NCBI RefSeq assembly: GCF_013423785.1
Contig: NZ_CP058952.1
Coordinates: forward strand, 930,001 to 994,000
DNA: 64,000 bases
Source: Chitinibacter fontanus
GTDB taxonomy: Bacteria > Pseudomonadota > Gammaproteobacteria > Burkholderiales > Chitinibacteraceae
Direction of reading: 5' to 3'
The notes under the pieces are model-generated. The model was not told the DNA's origin. It did no database searches and was given only the letters and a program-made list of their open reading frames with translations. This document shows, in pieces, positions 42,017-51,313 of this stretch. The number at the start of each line of letters is the position of its first letter. Position 1 is the stretch's first letter. A program made the position numbers and the translations under genes.

Positions 42017-44737
42017 ATGATACGATGGATCTTGGCAATCATCGGCTTAGGTTATGGCTGGGAAGTCTTTGAACTAAAATTTGGGGTTTTATGCGCGGTT
42101 GCCGGTTTTTTGCTCGGCCGCTGGCTGGATCAGCGCAGCAGCGAAAGTCCCCCCCCGGTACGCCGCCCAGTCAACAGCGTGGCGCAAGAATTACAACTCT
42201 TAAAACAACGAGTGACGCAACTGGAAAATGAGGTTGCACAACTCAAAACCGGCAATGTTAAACATGCGAACAGCGTGGCGGGCGGGCTTGAAACTAGCCC
42301 GGTACCAACAAACCCAGCACCGACTGCAGAGCAAACCGAAGCGGTGCTCACGCCGGCGGCACACAACCAAGCGACGACAACACCCGAATTTGTCACACCT
42401 AAACCTGCTGTCCGGCGCCCTACTCGCCCAGCACCAGAGCCCAATCTGATTGAGCAAGCATTTAGTGCGGCACAAAGCTGGTTGTTTGGCGGCAATACCG
42501 TCGTGCGCCTCGGGATGCTGATTCTATTTTTTGGTGTGAGCTTTTTGCTGAAATTCGCCGCCGATAATCAGCTACTACCTATCGAACTGCGACTGGCTGG
42601 TTTGTGCCTTGGCGCCGTGGTGATTTTCAGCGTGGGCTGGCGTCTGCGCGAAACTCGGCGTAGCTACGCCTTAATCATGCAAGGTGGCGCTTTGGGCCTG
42701 CTGTATTTCACCATCTACGGCGCCATGAAGATCTATCATCTGCTTCCGACTAGCTGGGCCTTTATCTTACTTGCCCTGCTCGGCGTTGCGGCGGCGGTGT
42801 TGTCGATCCGCCAAGATGCCAGCGCCTTGGCCGTTACCGGGATTTTTGGCGGTTTTCTCGCCCCCATACTCACCAGTGATGGCAGCGGCAGCCATGTCAT
42901 GCTATTCAGTTATTTCGCGGTGCTCAATGCGGGGATTTTTGGCATTGCTTGGTTCAAGGCTTGGCGCTCGCTCAATCTACTGGGTTTCATCTTTACCTAT
43001 CTGATCGCAACGCTCTGGGGGGTATTTGATTACCGCAGCGAACTCAGGGGTAGCACACAACCATTTGTAGTGCTGTTCTGGTTGTTCTTTGCCGGGATCA
43101 GTACCTTGTATGCCATCAAGCGTAGCCATTCATTCCGCTCCATTGTCGATGGCACCCTAGTATTTGGCACCCCGATGGTAACCTTGGCCCTGCAATCGCA
43201 ACTCATGAAAGGCTTCGAATATGGTATGTGCTACAGCGCACTAATCGGTGCCGCTTTCTATCTGGGGCTGGCTGCTTGCTTGTATGCACGTCGCAACGAT
43301 AAGCTGAAATTGTTTACCGAAGCACAGCTAGCAATGGGTATTTTGCTGGCTACCTTGGCGATTCCCTTGGCTTTTGATGGTAATGTTACTGCCGCAATGT
43401 GGGCGGTGGAAGGCGCTGGGGTGCTCTGGGTTAGCGTGCGACAACAACGCCGACTTGCCTTGAGTTTTGGCCTGTTACTGCAATTTGCCGCCGGTTTGGC
43501 GGTGAGTATGGCCAGCCCGTATTACACCGAGCTGCCATTACTTAATGGCGTTTATCTTGCCAGCTTATTGCTGGCGCTCAGCGGTTTATTTTGCGCTTGG
43601 CAATTACATGAAAAGCAAAGCGATTGGCCGCTTAAACCACTGCTCAGCCAGTTTGGCTGGTTGTTAGGGGCTTGGGGTTTACTCTGGTGGGCAAAAGCCC
43701 ACTGGGATGAAATCGACCTGTTTCTCGCCGGCGATGCCAAGCCCAATGCCGAACTTCTGCTGATTGCGCTCACCGCAGGTATTTTCCAGCAGTTAGCGGT
43801 GCATCGACTCTGGCGCAATGCCCAAGTGGTGGCCATGGCTTTGGGCCCGGTATTACTGCTGCTGGTCGCGGCTCAATATACGCAATTTACACATTTATTT
43901 AGCTTATGGGCTTGGCCTGTGGCTTGGGTAAGCCTATTTGCCTTGTTATTCCAGCAAGATCAATCCGAATCTGCCTGCGAGACTTGGCAACATGTCATCG
44001 CCAGCTGGCTAAGCTGGGGTATATTCATCAATGAATTAAGCTACCTAGCAAGCCAGCATATACATAGTCCAGTATCTAGATTGGCGGCCTTTGCTGCGCT
44101 CGGCAGCGCCGCAGTCGCGGCGGTGAAATATCTACCCTGGCCAATCAAAGCACACTGGCGGGCATATTGGGTGTACGGCACAGCTCCGATGGCGCTTTTA
44201 TTATTGGTATGGGGCTTTTACTCAGCGCTCTCGGGCGGCGAATCGGCTTTGCCGGTGTTAAACGCACTGGATCTAGCCCAACTCGTTACCTTAGTTGCCT
44301 TGGGCTTCTGGCTAAAACACACACTTGCAGAGCTAAACCTTGCATCACCACCCCGTTGGTTATGGGCTATCGCGGGCTGCGCTATTTTTGTTTGGCTCAA
44401 TGCCATGTTATTGCGCAGTATTCATCATCAATACGGGGTGCTGTACACCTTTGATGCATTAAGGCAATCAACGTTAGTACAAATGAGCTTGTCGATCTTT
44501 TGGACTATCATCGCTTTGGCGCTCATGCTGCTAGCCACTCGCCAAGTAATCCGCAGCGTGTGGTTACTTGGCGCCACATTGCTCGGGGTGGTCGTCATCA
44601 AACTATTTATGCTGGATCTGTCGCACATCAGCGGCATTGAGCGGATCGGCTCGTTTATGGGGGTCGGTATTTTGCTGCTGCTGATTGGCTATTTTGCCCC
44701 AATCCCGCCCGACGATTCGGCTAGCGAAGAGGCCTAA
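42017..44737 (+). CDS. DUF2339 multi-pass membrane protein
   Basis: 906 aa. An N-terminal membrane anchor, a short coiled coil (SVAQELQLLKQRVTQLENEV) and a Pro/Ala-rich spacer to about residue 140 precede a very hydrophobic region of 20 or more predicted helices up to the end. The block NTVVRLGMLILFFGVSFLLK marks the DUF2339 domain. Its role is not established; some members are linked to envelope functions. It is transcribed alone between two terminators. Confidence 0.85.
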   Translation: MIRWILAIIGLGYGWEVFELKFGVLCAVAGFLLGRWLDQRSSESPPPVRRPVNSVAQELQLLKQRVTQLENEVAQLKTGNVKHANSVAGGLETSPVPTNPAPTAEQTEAVLTPAAHNQATTTPEFVTPKPAVRRPTRPAPEPNLIEQAFSAAQSWLFGGNTVVRLGMLILFFGVSFLLKFAADNQLLPIELRLAGLCLGAVVIFSVGWRLRETRRSYALIMQGGALGLLYFTIYGAMKIYHLLPTSWAFILLALLGVAAAVLSIRQDASALAVTGIFGGFLAPILTSDGSGSHVMLFSYFAVLNAGIFGIAWFKAWRSLNLLGFIFTYLIATLWGVFDYRSELRGSTQPFVVLFWLFFAGISTLYAIKRSHSFRSIVDGTLVFGTPMVTLALQSQLMKGFEYGMCYSALIGAAFYLGLAACLYARRNDKLKLFTEAQLAMGILLATLAIPLAFDGNVTAAMWAVEGAGVLWVSVRQQRRLALSFGLLLQFAAGLAVSMASPYYTELPLLNGVYLASLLLALSGLFCAWQLHEKQSDWPLKPLLSQFGWLLGAWGLLWWAKAHWDEIDLFLAGDAKPNAELLLIALTAGIFQQLAVHRLWRNAQVVAMALGPVLLLLVAAQYTQFTHLFSLWAWPVAWVSLFALLFQQDQSESACETWQHVIASWLSWGIFINELSYLASQHIHSPVSRLAAFAALGSAAVAAVKYLPWPIKAHWRAYWVYGTAPMALLLLVWGFYSALSGGESALPVLNALDLAQLVTLVALGFWLKHTLAELNLASPPRWLWAIAGCAIFVWLNAMLLRSIHHQYGVLYTFDALRQSTLVQMSLSIFWTIIALALMLLATRQVIRSVWLLGATLLGVVVIKLFMLDLSHISGIERIGSFMGVGILLLLIGYFAPIPPDDSASEEA

Positions 44738-44753
44738 GTGCAATTCTATGTTC

Positions 44754-44787
44754 AATATAAAAGCCACCTTGCGGTGGCTTTTATATT
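44754..44787. terminator. Bidirectional terminator shared by DUF2339 and LOG genes
   Basis: A perfect 15-bp stem (AATATAAAAGCCACC and its complement) with a TTGC loop, flanked by A- and T-rich arms. It serves the DUF2339 gene from the left and the convergent LOG gene from the right; the stop codon of the latter lies inside the stem. Confidence 0.88.
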
Positions 44788-45545
44788 GTGCGGCCAATTG
44801 GCTTAACGGGGGGGGAAGTTCGGGTGGGTTTTAATTGCCGATCGACTTCTTTCCAGCGCGCATGGTGCTCGCGAATCAGATGAATTGCATCTTCGATGGT
44901 ATCCACCACAATTGGAATTTGCATATCCACTGGGCTAGCCAGACCCGCCTCATTATTGACCATATAATGCTGCGCCCAATCAACCAGCTCATGCCACATT
45001 TCACCGACCAAGATCAGCGGCGTATCGTAGAGTTTACGCACTTGCAAGAGCTGCCACACCATCGACAACTCAAGCAAAGTCCCAATTCCGCCTGAAGTCA
45101 CAATAAACGCATTGGAGCGCAAAATAAAATGATGCAAGCGGGAGAAGAAGGTTTTGTGTTCGAACACGCGCCCCACAAAATCATTCACATTTTGCTCAAA
45201 GTCGAGATCGATCCGGATCCCTACTGAAGCCTCTGGCTTATTCGGCGCGCCTTGGCTTGCCCCTTCATTGGCGGCCTGCATCAAGCCAGGGCCACCACCA
45301 GTCACAATATGGCAACCCATCGCCGCCAGCTGTGCCGCCAATTGCTTTACCGCTTCATAGCGCGGTGTATTTTCTTCAATCCGCGCGGAACCAAAAATAG
45401 TAACGTGATAATCAGGCGTATGCGCCGGGCGCAAACGGGATAAATCATCCACTGCGTCCCATAGCTTGAGGACGGCTTCACCTACAATATCTAATGCTTC
45501 TTCGTCGTCAATGACACCGATTGGTTTGTTATAAGCGTTAATCAT
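44781..45545 (-). CDS. LOG family protein (TIGR00730-type Rossmann fold)
   Basis: 254 aa. The family signature PGGGT-like nucleotide-binding motif appears as VTSGGIGTLLELSMVW, and the first loop as IVTGGGPGLMQAANEGA. LOG proteins act on nucleoside monophosphates, releasing the base, and related ones make cytokinins; the longer bacterial type fits here. The ATG at 45545 has AGGGGC upstream. Confidence 0.88.
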   Translation of the reverse strand: MINAYNKPIGVIDDEEALDIVGEAVLKLWDAVDDLSRLRPAHTPDYHVTIFGSARIEENTPRYEAVKQLAAQLAAMGCHIVTGGGPGLMQAANEGASQGAPNKPEASVGIRIDLDFEQNVNDFVGRVFEHKTFFSRLHHFILRSNAFIVTSGGIGTLLELSMVWQLLQVRKLYDTPLILVGEMWHELVDWAQHYMVNNEAGLASPVDMQIPIVVDTIEDAIHLIREHHARWKEVDRQLKPTRTSPPVKPIGRTI

Positions 45546-45719
45546 GATAGCCCCTTGTTGTTCTTGTATTGTCCAGTGCGACGCTATCAGCTTAGGCGTA
45601 AAACTAGTGGCTTGTATAGTCAGCCACACAATTTGCCCGGCTAAATGTGAATATTCAAGCCATAAGCCGTGCGATCAAATACGCTAAAATCAATTTCTTT
45701 GTCTTGCTGGCTGCCCCGT

Positions 45720-47165
45720 ATGCAATTAAATAACCCGCTTTTATTGCGCCAAAGCTGCTTAATCAATGGTCAGTGGCTAAGCAGCGCCCAGACCATTGCC
45801 GTCCATAACCCAGCGACTGGGCAAATGATTGCGCAAGTTCCAAAAATGGGTGCAATGGAGCTCGAAGCTGCCATTGCTGCCGCCCATTCGGTACAGCCAT
45901 CATGGCGCGCACTCAGCGCAAAAACGCGCAGCCAGCTTTTACGACGCTGGTACGAGCTGATTATGCTTAATCAAGAAGATCTGGCCCATATTATGACCGC
46001 CGAGCAAGGAAAACCCTTAACCGAAGCGCGCGGTGAGATTGCTTATGCGGCCAGCTTTATCGAGTGGTTTGCTGAAGAAGCAAAGCGCGTTTATGGCGAT
46101 ATCATGCCGCATCCGCAAGCAGGGCAGCGGATTTTGACTCTTAAACAGCCCATTGGTGTCTGCGCCGCCATCACGCCGTGGAATTTCCCGGCCGCCATGA
46201 TCACCCGCAAAGTGGCCCCTGCCTTGGCTGCGGGCTGCACGATGCTGGTCAAACCGGCATCGCAAACGCCACTCACAGCCCTTGCGCTGGGCGAATTAGC
46301 ACAGCAAGCCGGCATCCCCGCGGGGGTACTCAATATCATTACAGGCTCTGGGCGGGAAATGGGGGCACTGCTGGCCGCCAATGAGACCATCCGTAAAATT
46401 TCATTTACCGGCTCAACTGAAACGGGCCGCGAATTAATGGCTGGATCCGCACCCAGTATCAAAAAGCTCTCGCTGGAATTGGGTGGCAATGCGCCATTTA
46501 TTGTATTTGCTGATGCCGATCTGTCGGCTGCAGTAGATGGCGCGCTGGCCAGCAAATTTCGCAATGCCGGGCAAACCTGCGTCTGTGCAAACCGTTTCCT
46601 GATTGCTGATGAAATCTACGATGAATTTGCTCAACAATTTGCCGCAGCAATCAGTGCACTAAAAGTGGGGTATGGTCATGAAGACCATACACAGATTGGC
46701 CCATTGATTGATACCCAAGCCATCCATAAAGTCGAAGCACATATTGCCGATGCCGTGGCGCGGGGAGCTAAACTTGTCTGCGGCGGGCAAAGACACGCTT
46801 TGGGTGGCACGTTTTTTACCCCAACACTACTCACAGAAGTACCCCGCGACGCCTTGATCAACTGTGAAGAAACCTTCGGCCCCGTAGCTGCTCTGGTCCG
46901 TTTTCACGACGAGGACGAGGCTATCCGGCTGGCGAATCAAACCGAATACGGCCTAGCGGCCTATATTTACACCCGCGATTTAAACCGCACCTTCCGGGTG
47001 GCGGAAGCCATTGAGGCTGGTATGGTCGGCATTAACACGGGCTTGATTAGTAATGAAGTTGCGCCGTTTGGCGGCATCAAGCAATCGGGATTGGGGCGTG
47101 AAGGGTCAAAATACGGCATTGACGAGTATCTTGAGCTTAAATATTTATGCGTCGGCGCAGCATAA
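45720..47165 (+). CDS. gabD: NAD(P)+-dependent succinate-semialdehyde dehydrogenase
   Basis: 481 aa aldehyde dehydrogenase. Catalytic Glu is in LELGGNAPFIVF and catalytic Cys in NAGQTCVCANRFL; the second Cys two residues on is typical of GabD. The cofactor-binding PWNFPAAMITRK and FTGSTETGR motifs are present. It oxidises succinate semialdehyde to succinate at the end of 4-aminobutyrate breakdown. No gabT neighbour is present. The stop is followed by a GC-rich inverted repeat without T-run. Confidence 0.9.
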   Translation: MQLNNPLLLRQSCLINGQWLSSAQTIAVHNPATGQMIAQVPKMGAMELEAAIAAAHSVQPSWRALSAKTRSQLLRRWYELIMLNQEDLAHIMTAEQGKPLTEARGEIAYAASFIEWFAEEAKRVYGDIMPHPQAGQRILTLKQPIGVCAAITPWNFPAAMITRKVAPALAAGCTMLVKPASQTPLTALALGELAQQAGIPAGVLNIITGSGREMGALLAANETIRKISFTGSTETGRELMAGSAPSIKKLSLELGGNAPFIVFADADLSAAVDGALASKFRNAGQTCVCANRFLIADEIYDEFAQQFAAAISALKVGYGHEDHTQIGPLIDTQAIHKVEAHIADAVARGAKLVCGGQRHALGGTFFTPTLLTEVPRDALINCEETFGPVAALVRFHDEDEAIRLANQTEYGLAAYIYTRDLNRTFRVAEAIEAGMVGINTGLISNEVAPFGGIKQSGLGREGSKYGIDEYLELKYLCVGAA

Positions 47166-47411
47166 AAAAATCCGCACTGGCTTGCGCCAAGTGCGGCAGA
47201 GGATGGAGTCTGCATACAGTGCGGCTAAGGCCGCACCGTTAAAGACTGGGTTAAATCAAGGCTCAACCATCACACAACAGCGATATAGCTGCAGCGCGAT
47301 TCGATGCGTCACTGTACCCAGACTAGATCCATCCTCAAATAAGCAATTGCCCCATCAGTAAAAGACCTGAAACCAATTTGACAGCTCAATACGACCATTG
47401 CGGGAGTAAGC

Positions 47412-48335
47412 TTACTTTGGCAATGCCGCTTTAATCAGAGATTCCAACTCTTCAGGCGGTACATCGGGTGCGAATGTTGCACGCCCCATTCCGTCAGCTT
47501 TAAACAGCAGCGGCAGGCCAAATTTCTGCCCACAGGCCTGCCCGATCCAGATTTCCTGCCATTGGCCACTGACCATTTTGTACGGCAAAGGCTTATCCAG
47601 CTTCAAAGTCAGATATTGCCCACCGCTAACGGGCTTGCTCACTTTAAAATCAACCGGCTTGATATTTTCATCCAGACACTGGGCTTTGATTGCGGCACGA
47701 TTGTAAGCTTCCCCCACCACAGGGTCGCGCAATACTTCACGGCGCATATTCAGTGGCACCAAACTTTGCCCCATTTCAACCGCCTTAGCCCAGCTTTCTT
47801 TATCGCATTGACGATACCACTTGGCACGCTCACTGGTGCTGAGCCCCACCACGCTATTATCCAAATCAGCACAAACTGCGTCGATCGCCATCTTGAAACC
47901 CTGTTGTGCCGCCTGATAAACCAACTCGGCAGCATAGCGCTCGTTTTCGCGTTCAGCCAAACTACGTTTGGCTAGTTGGCTGTAACGTGGTAAATCCAAT
48001 TGTCCATCCGCTGTTTTCATACCTGCCAAAGCCTCGGTTTGCAATAAACCAGCCAGCATAAATTGTGCTTCAGGAATTTTTTTTGCCACTAATGGGTTGA
48101 GTAACTCTTTCGCTGCCGCAGCATCAACCGCAGTACCTTTACCCTGCATATACATTTGGGCCAGCAACATACGGGTGATATCGGTGGCACTACCGTCGGT
48201 GACATCCGCTTTGGCAACGGCAAAGGCCAGCGTGTAATCATTTTTTTCGATAGCATTTTGCACCAAGGCTTCCCCTGCCCAGGCACTGCCGGCTAGACAC
48301 GCAGCCAGCATCATTGAGATTAATTTTGTATTCAC
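47412..48335 (-). CDS. Secreted Sel1/TPR-like repeat protein
   Basis: 307 aa. A signal peptide (MNTKLISMMLAACLAGSAWA) is followed by Ala-rich helical pairs resembling Sel1 repeats (LLAQMYMQGKGTAVDAAAAK, EAQFMLAGLLQTEA). The second half has four cysteines and no recognised domain. Probably periplasmic and scaffolding-type; function unknown. Confidence 0.72.
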   Translation of the reverse strand: MNTKLISMMLAACLAGSAWAGEALVQNAIEKNDYTLAFAVAKADVTDGSATDITRMLLAQMYMQGKGTAVDAAAAKELLNPLVAKKIPEAQFMLAGLLQTEALAGMKTADGQLDLPRYSQLAKRSLAERENERYAAELVYQAAQQGFKMAIDAVCADLDNSVVGLSTSERAKWYRQCDKESWAKAVEMGQSLVPLNMRREVLRDPVVGEAYNRAAIKAQCLDENIKPVDFKVSKPVSGGQYLTLKLDKPLPYKMVSGQWQEIWIGQACGQKFGLPLLFKADGMGRATFAPDVPPEELESLIKAALPK

Positions 48336-48513
48336 TTCCGTCTCCGTCCATTCAATGGGCTTTAGTTATCAGGCTATCTTACTGTAGTCCGCGCCATTCG
48401 CCTACAAACTAGCCCACAGCAAAATTGTGCAGTGATTTGGTAATTTGTCAGCAATGCTATTCAGCGTGATTTAGAGTGCCTATCATAGCGTCATTGCTGT
48501 ACGAGACCGCCCC

Positions 48514-49731
48514 ATGAGCGCCACACCCGCCTTATTTAAAAACCGCAATTTCATCTTGCTTTGGCTCGCCTCCGTGGTGGGCAATTTTGCCTTGGCCGTT
48601 GCCATGCTGGCCGAAACTTGGTTTGTGGTCAAAACCTTGGGGGCCAAAGAGCAACTGGGCTTGGTGATGATTGCGGGCTCAGTACCGCGCATTGCTTTAA
48701 TGGCGGTGGGAGGCGTACTGGCAGATCGGATGCGGCGTAGTCGTATCATTTTAGTTTCGCTGGGCACCCGTGTATTAATGCTATTTGGCTTGGTTGGCCT
48801 GCTGGCGCTTGGTCGGCTAGATATTTGGGCACTGACCGCGTTTGCCTTTCTGTATGGCGCACTTGATGCCTTTTTCTGGCCAGCACGCGACGCTTTAATT
48901 CCCGCCATCGTGCCCGAACAAGACCTGACACGCGCCAACTCGATTATGCTCACCACCAACCAAGTCGGCTTGGTATTTGGCCCTGTGCTTGGCGGTGTAC
49001 TACTCGCCACGCTGAGCTACGAAATGATTTTCAGCCTGACCGGCATCATGCTGGCACTGGCTACAGGTTGCATCGGTCTAATTAACGAGCCTTTTACAGC
49101 CAAAATACGGCACGCGGGTAGCACCATGCTGACCGAGCTGAAAGAAGGAGTGCAATACGCCATTCAAACCCCAGTTTTACGGGCCTTAATGCTCATTTAT
49201 GCGGCGGCAAATTTGCTCTTTATGGGGCCATTGGCTTTGGGCATCCCCATCATTGTGACCGACAATCTGAATGGACAACCGGCAACCTTATCGTTTCTGC
49301 AAAGTGCTTTTGCTGCAGGCATGGTCGTCGGCGGGGTGTTACTGACCATGTATCCGCCTAGCAAAAAACGCTTGCTGATGATCACGGTGATCATCGCACT
49401 GGAAGGTATCTTATTAGCCTTACTAGCGCATACCCACTGGATGTGGGTTGCGGTTGGAATTCAAGCCCTCATCGGACTTGGCGTAGCAGGTAATAATGTC
49501 CCCATGATGTCGCTAATCCAGCAATATTCGGATAAGGACAAAATTGGTCGAGTAATGAGCCTAAACAGCATGGCCTCAATGGGGCTAACCCCGCTGTCAT
49601 ACGCCATGGTAACGGGCTTGCTTTCATTTCATATTTCAATGGGCTGGATTATGCCAATCTTCGGCTTAATCATGGCTGCGCTGATGGCGATACTCACACT
49701 GCAAATGCCGGTTATTCGTGAAGCCAACTAA
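48514..49731 (+). CDS. MFS transporter (MFS_3/enterobactin-exporter-like)
   Basis: 405 aa with twelve predicted membrane helices. The motif-A-like loop GGVLADRMRRSRIILVS between helices 2 and 3 is clear. The N-terminus (ALFKNRNFILLWLASVVGNF) is typical of the EntS/MFS_3 group of exporters. Substrate unknown. The next ORF begins 2 nt after its stop. Confidence 0.87.
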   Translation: MSATPALFKNRNFILLWLASVVGNFALAVAMLAETWFVVKTLGAKEQLGLVMIAGSVPRIALMAVGGVLADRMRRSRIILVSLGTRVLMLFGLVGLLALGRLDIWALTAFAFLYGALDAFFWPARDALIPAIVPEQDLTRANSIMLTTNQVGLVFGPVLGGVLLATLSYEMIFSLTGIMLALATGCIGLINEPFTAKIRHAGSTMLTELKEGVQYAIQTPVLRALMLIYAAANLLFMGPLALGIPIIVTDNLNGQPATLSFLQSAFAAGMVVGGVLLTMYPPSKKRLLMITVIIALEGILLALLAHTHWMWVAVGIQALIGLGVAGNNVPMMSLIQQYSDKDKIGRVMSLNSMASMGLTPLSYAMVTGLLSFHISMGWIMPIFGLIMAALMAILTLQMPVIREAN

Positions 49732-49733
49732 GG

Positions 49734-50000
49734 ATGGGATTAGATACTGTTGAGTTAGTCATTTGCATTGAAAAAGAATTTGCTATCCACATCGCGGATC
49801 AGGATGCTGCGCAGATTTTTACCGTTGGCCAACTGTGTGCGTACATCGAGTTATGCCAATTCACCGCGCATGGTTTTGCGGTGGCAAGTCAAGACAGTAT
49901 TTATCGGCGCGTCGTTCAAATTCTGGTCGGTGAATTTGGAATTCCAGCCAAAAAGATCAATCGTTCAGCACGCTTTATCGATGATCTGGGCCTCGATTAA
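49734..50000 (+). CDS. Acyl-carrier-protein-like ORF with permuted halves
   Basis: 88 aa. The first 40 residues (GLDTVELVICIEKEFAIHIA, DQDAAQIFTVGQL) match the second half of an acyl carrier protein starting just at the carrier site, with Thr in place of the modified Ser. The last 35 residues (VVQILVGEFGIPAKKINRSA, RFIDDLGLD) match the first half of such a protein and stop one residue before the Ser. So no phosphopantetheine site is present. It may be a decayed tandem ACP or a real permuted domain. It has AGGATG overlapping its start. Confidence 0.5.
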   Translation: MGLDTVELVICIEKEFAIHIADQDAAQIFTVGQLCAYIELCQFTAHGFAVASQDSIYRRVVQILVGEFGIPAKKINRSARFIDDLGLD

Positions 50001-50159
50001 TGCGTCATTGGTGAAAACTGGATACACACAACACCACTCTATCCAATTGTTTATAAAAACAATTATTTAACCTCATCGTCATTCATGAATTAAGCAAGCA
50101 AGCTAATTCCCAATTGTCATGACTAGCGGCATAGTGGCATTTCCTTTTCGGAGCCAGTT

Positions 50160-51203
50160 ATGTTCAAACGTCTTAATCTGCTTGCCGCGCTGTTTCTACC
50201 ACTCTTCGCCCACGCTGCGACTTTGCAGGTGCAAACCTGGCAAGGTGGCGCCAAGGGTGCGCATACGATTGCGCACGATGATTATTGCAGCCCTGTTACG
50301 TCTGGCATCGAGCAAAACGCCATTCCAATCCTGAACCAACGTGGCCTCAAAGCCAGCCTTGGCTTGATTGCAGGCTCATGCTCGGATGCACAGTGGCAAA
50401 CGCTGAAAACCCGGATCAGCCAAGGCCATGAGCTGTTTAACCATACGCTCACCCATCGCGGCATGCTCGAACCCGGCTCGCTCGCGCCCATTAGTGACTG
50501 GGATAATGTCAAAGAAATCGTCAGCGCCCAGCAATTAGTCCTAAGCAAGCTCGGCTACACAATGCATTTTGTCGCCTTCCCTAGCGATTTAGCGACGCCT
50601 GAGGCCAAGGCCTTTGTGGAAGCAATGCCTGAGACGCTGGGCGTACGTGCGGCCAAGCATCTTTATGATGGTAAAGCTGCCGGGGTGAACGAAGCCGACG
50701 ATCTACAAGCGATGTTTGTTAAATGGGATAGCTACTGGCGCGATGGCAAATGGTCACTGTATAAGCCTGCGCGCGGCAACATTTTGATTCAGCATGCGCA
50801 AGCGGCGATTGATGATGGCGTGTGGACATACGCAACGATGCACGGCGTCGCCGATGCGTCTTGGGAATCGGTACCAGTCGATCAGTACACCGCCTATGCC
50901 GACTTTCTCGCCGCTAAGGTCAAATCGGGAGAGCTGTGGGTAGCGGGCCCCAGTGATATTTTGCGCTACCAGATGACGCGCCAATACTGCCCTTTGCAAT
51001 TAAGCGGCGACACCATCAAAGCCGATACCAGTGATGCGCGCTGCAAACGCTACGCCAGCCCCATTACCGTTGACATCAAGCTCGACGAACAACAGCAAGG
51101 CATTTTTACCCAACAAGGTAAAACCCTCACCAGCCAGCTCTTAGATAAAAAAACTGCCCGCTTGAGCGTCAACCCACTGCTTGGCGAGGTGAAAATAAAA
51201 TAA
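50160..51203 (+). CDS. Secreted polysaccharide deacetylase (CE4-like)
   Basis: 347 aa. A signal peptide (MFKRLNLLAALFLPLFAHAA) is followed by a CE4-type catalytic domain: IAHDDYC (metal-binding HDD), GHELFNHTLTHRG (His-x4-His) and later SWESVPVDQYTAY. It likely removes acetyl groups from chitin or related polymers outside the cell. It is a paralogue of the larger protein encoded next, which adds binding modules. GGAG precedes the start. Confidence 0.85.
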   Translation: MFKRLNLLAALFLPLFAHAATLQVQTWQGGAKGAHTIAHDDYCSPVTSGIEQNAIPILNQRGLKASLGLIAGSCSDAQWQTLKTRISQGHELFNHTLTHRGMLEPGSLAPISDWDNVKEIVSAQQLVLSKLGYTMHFVAFPSDLATPEAKAFVEAMPETLGVRAAKHLYDGKAAGVNEADDLQAMFVKWDSYWRDGKWSLYKPARGNILIQHAQAAIDDGVWTYATMHGVADASWESVPVDQYTAYADFLAAKVKSGELWVAGPSDILRYQMTRQYCPLQLSGDTIKADTSDARCKRYASPITVDIKLDEQQQGIFTQQGKTLTSQLLDKKTARLSVNPLLGEVKIK

Positions 51204-51313
51204 GGGTATATGCCGCTAGAGCATAACCCAAATAACTTACCGGGCAATACCCAATGATGAGTGACTCTGATGCCGGTAGCGGAACACTCAAATCAAATAA
51301 AAGGATGGAGAAT

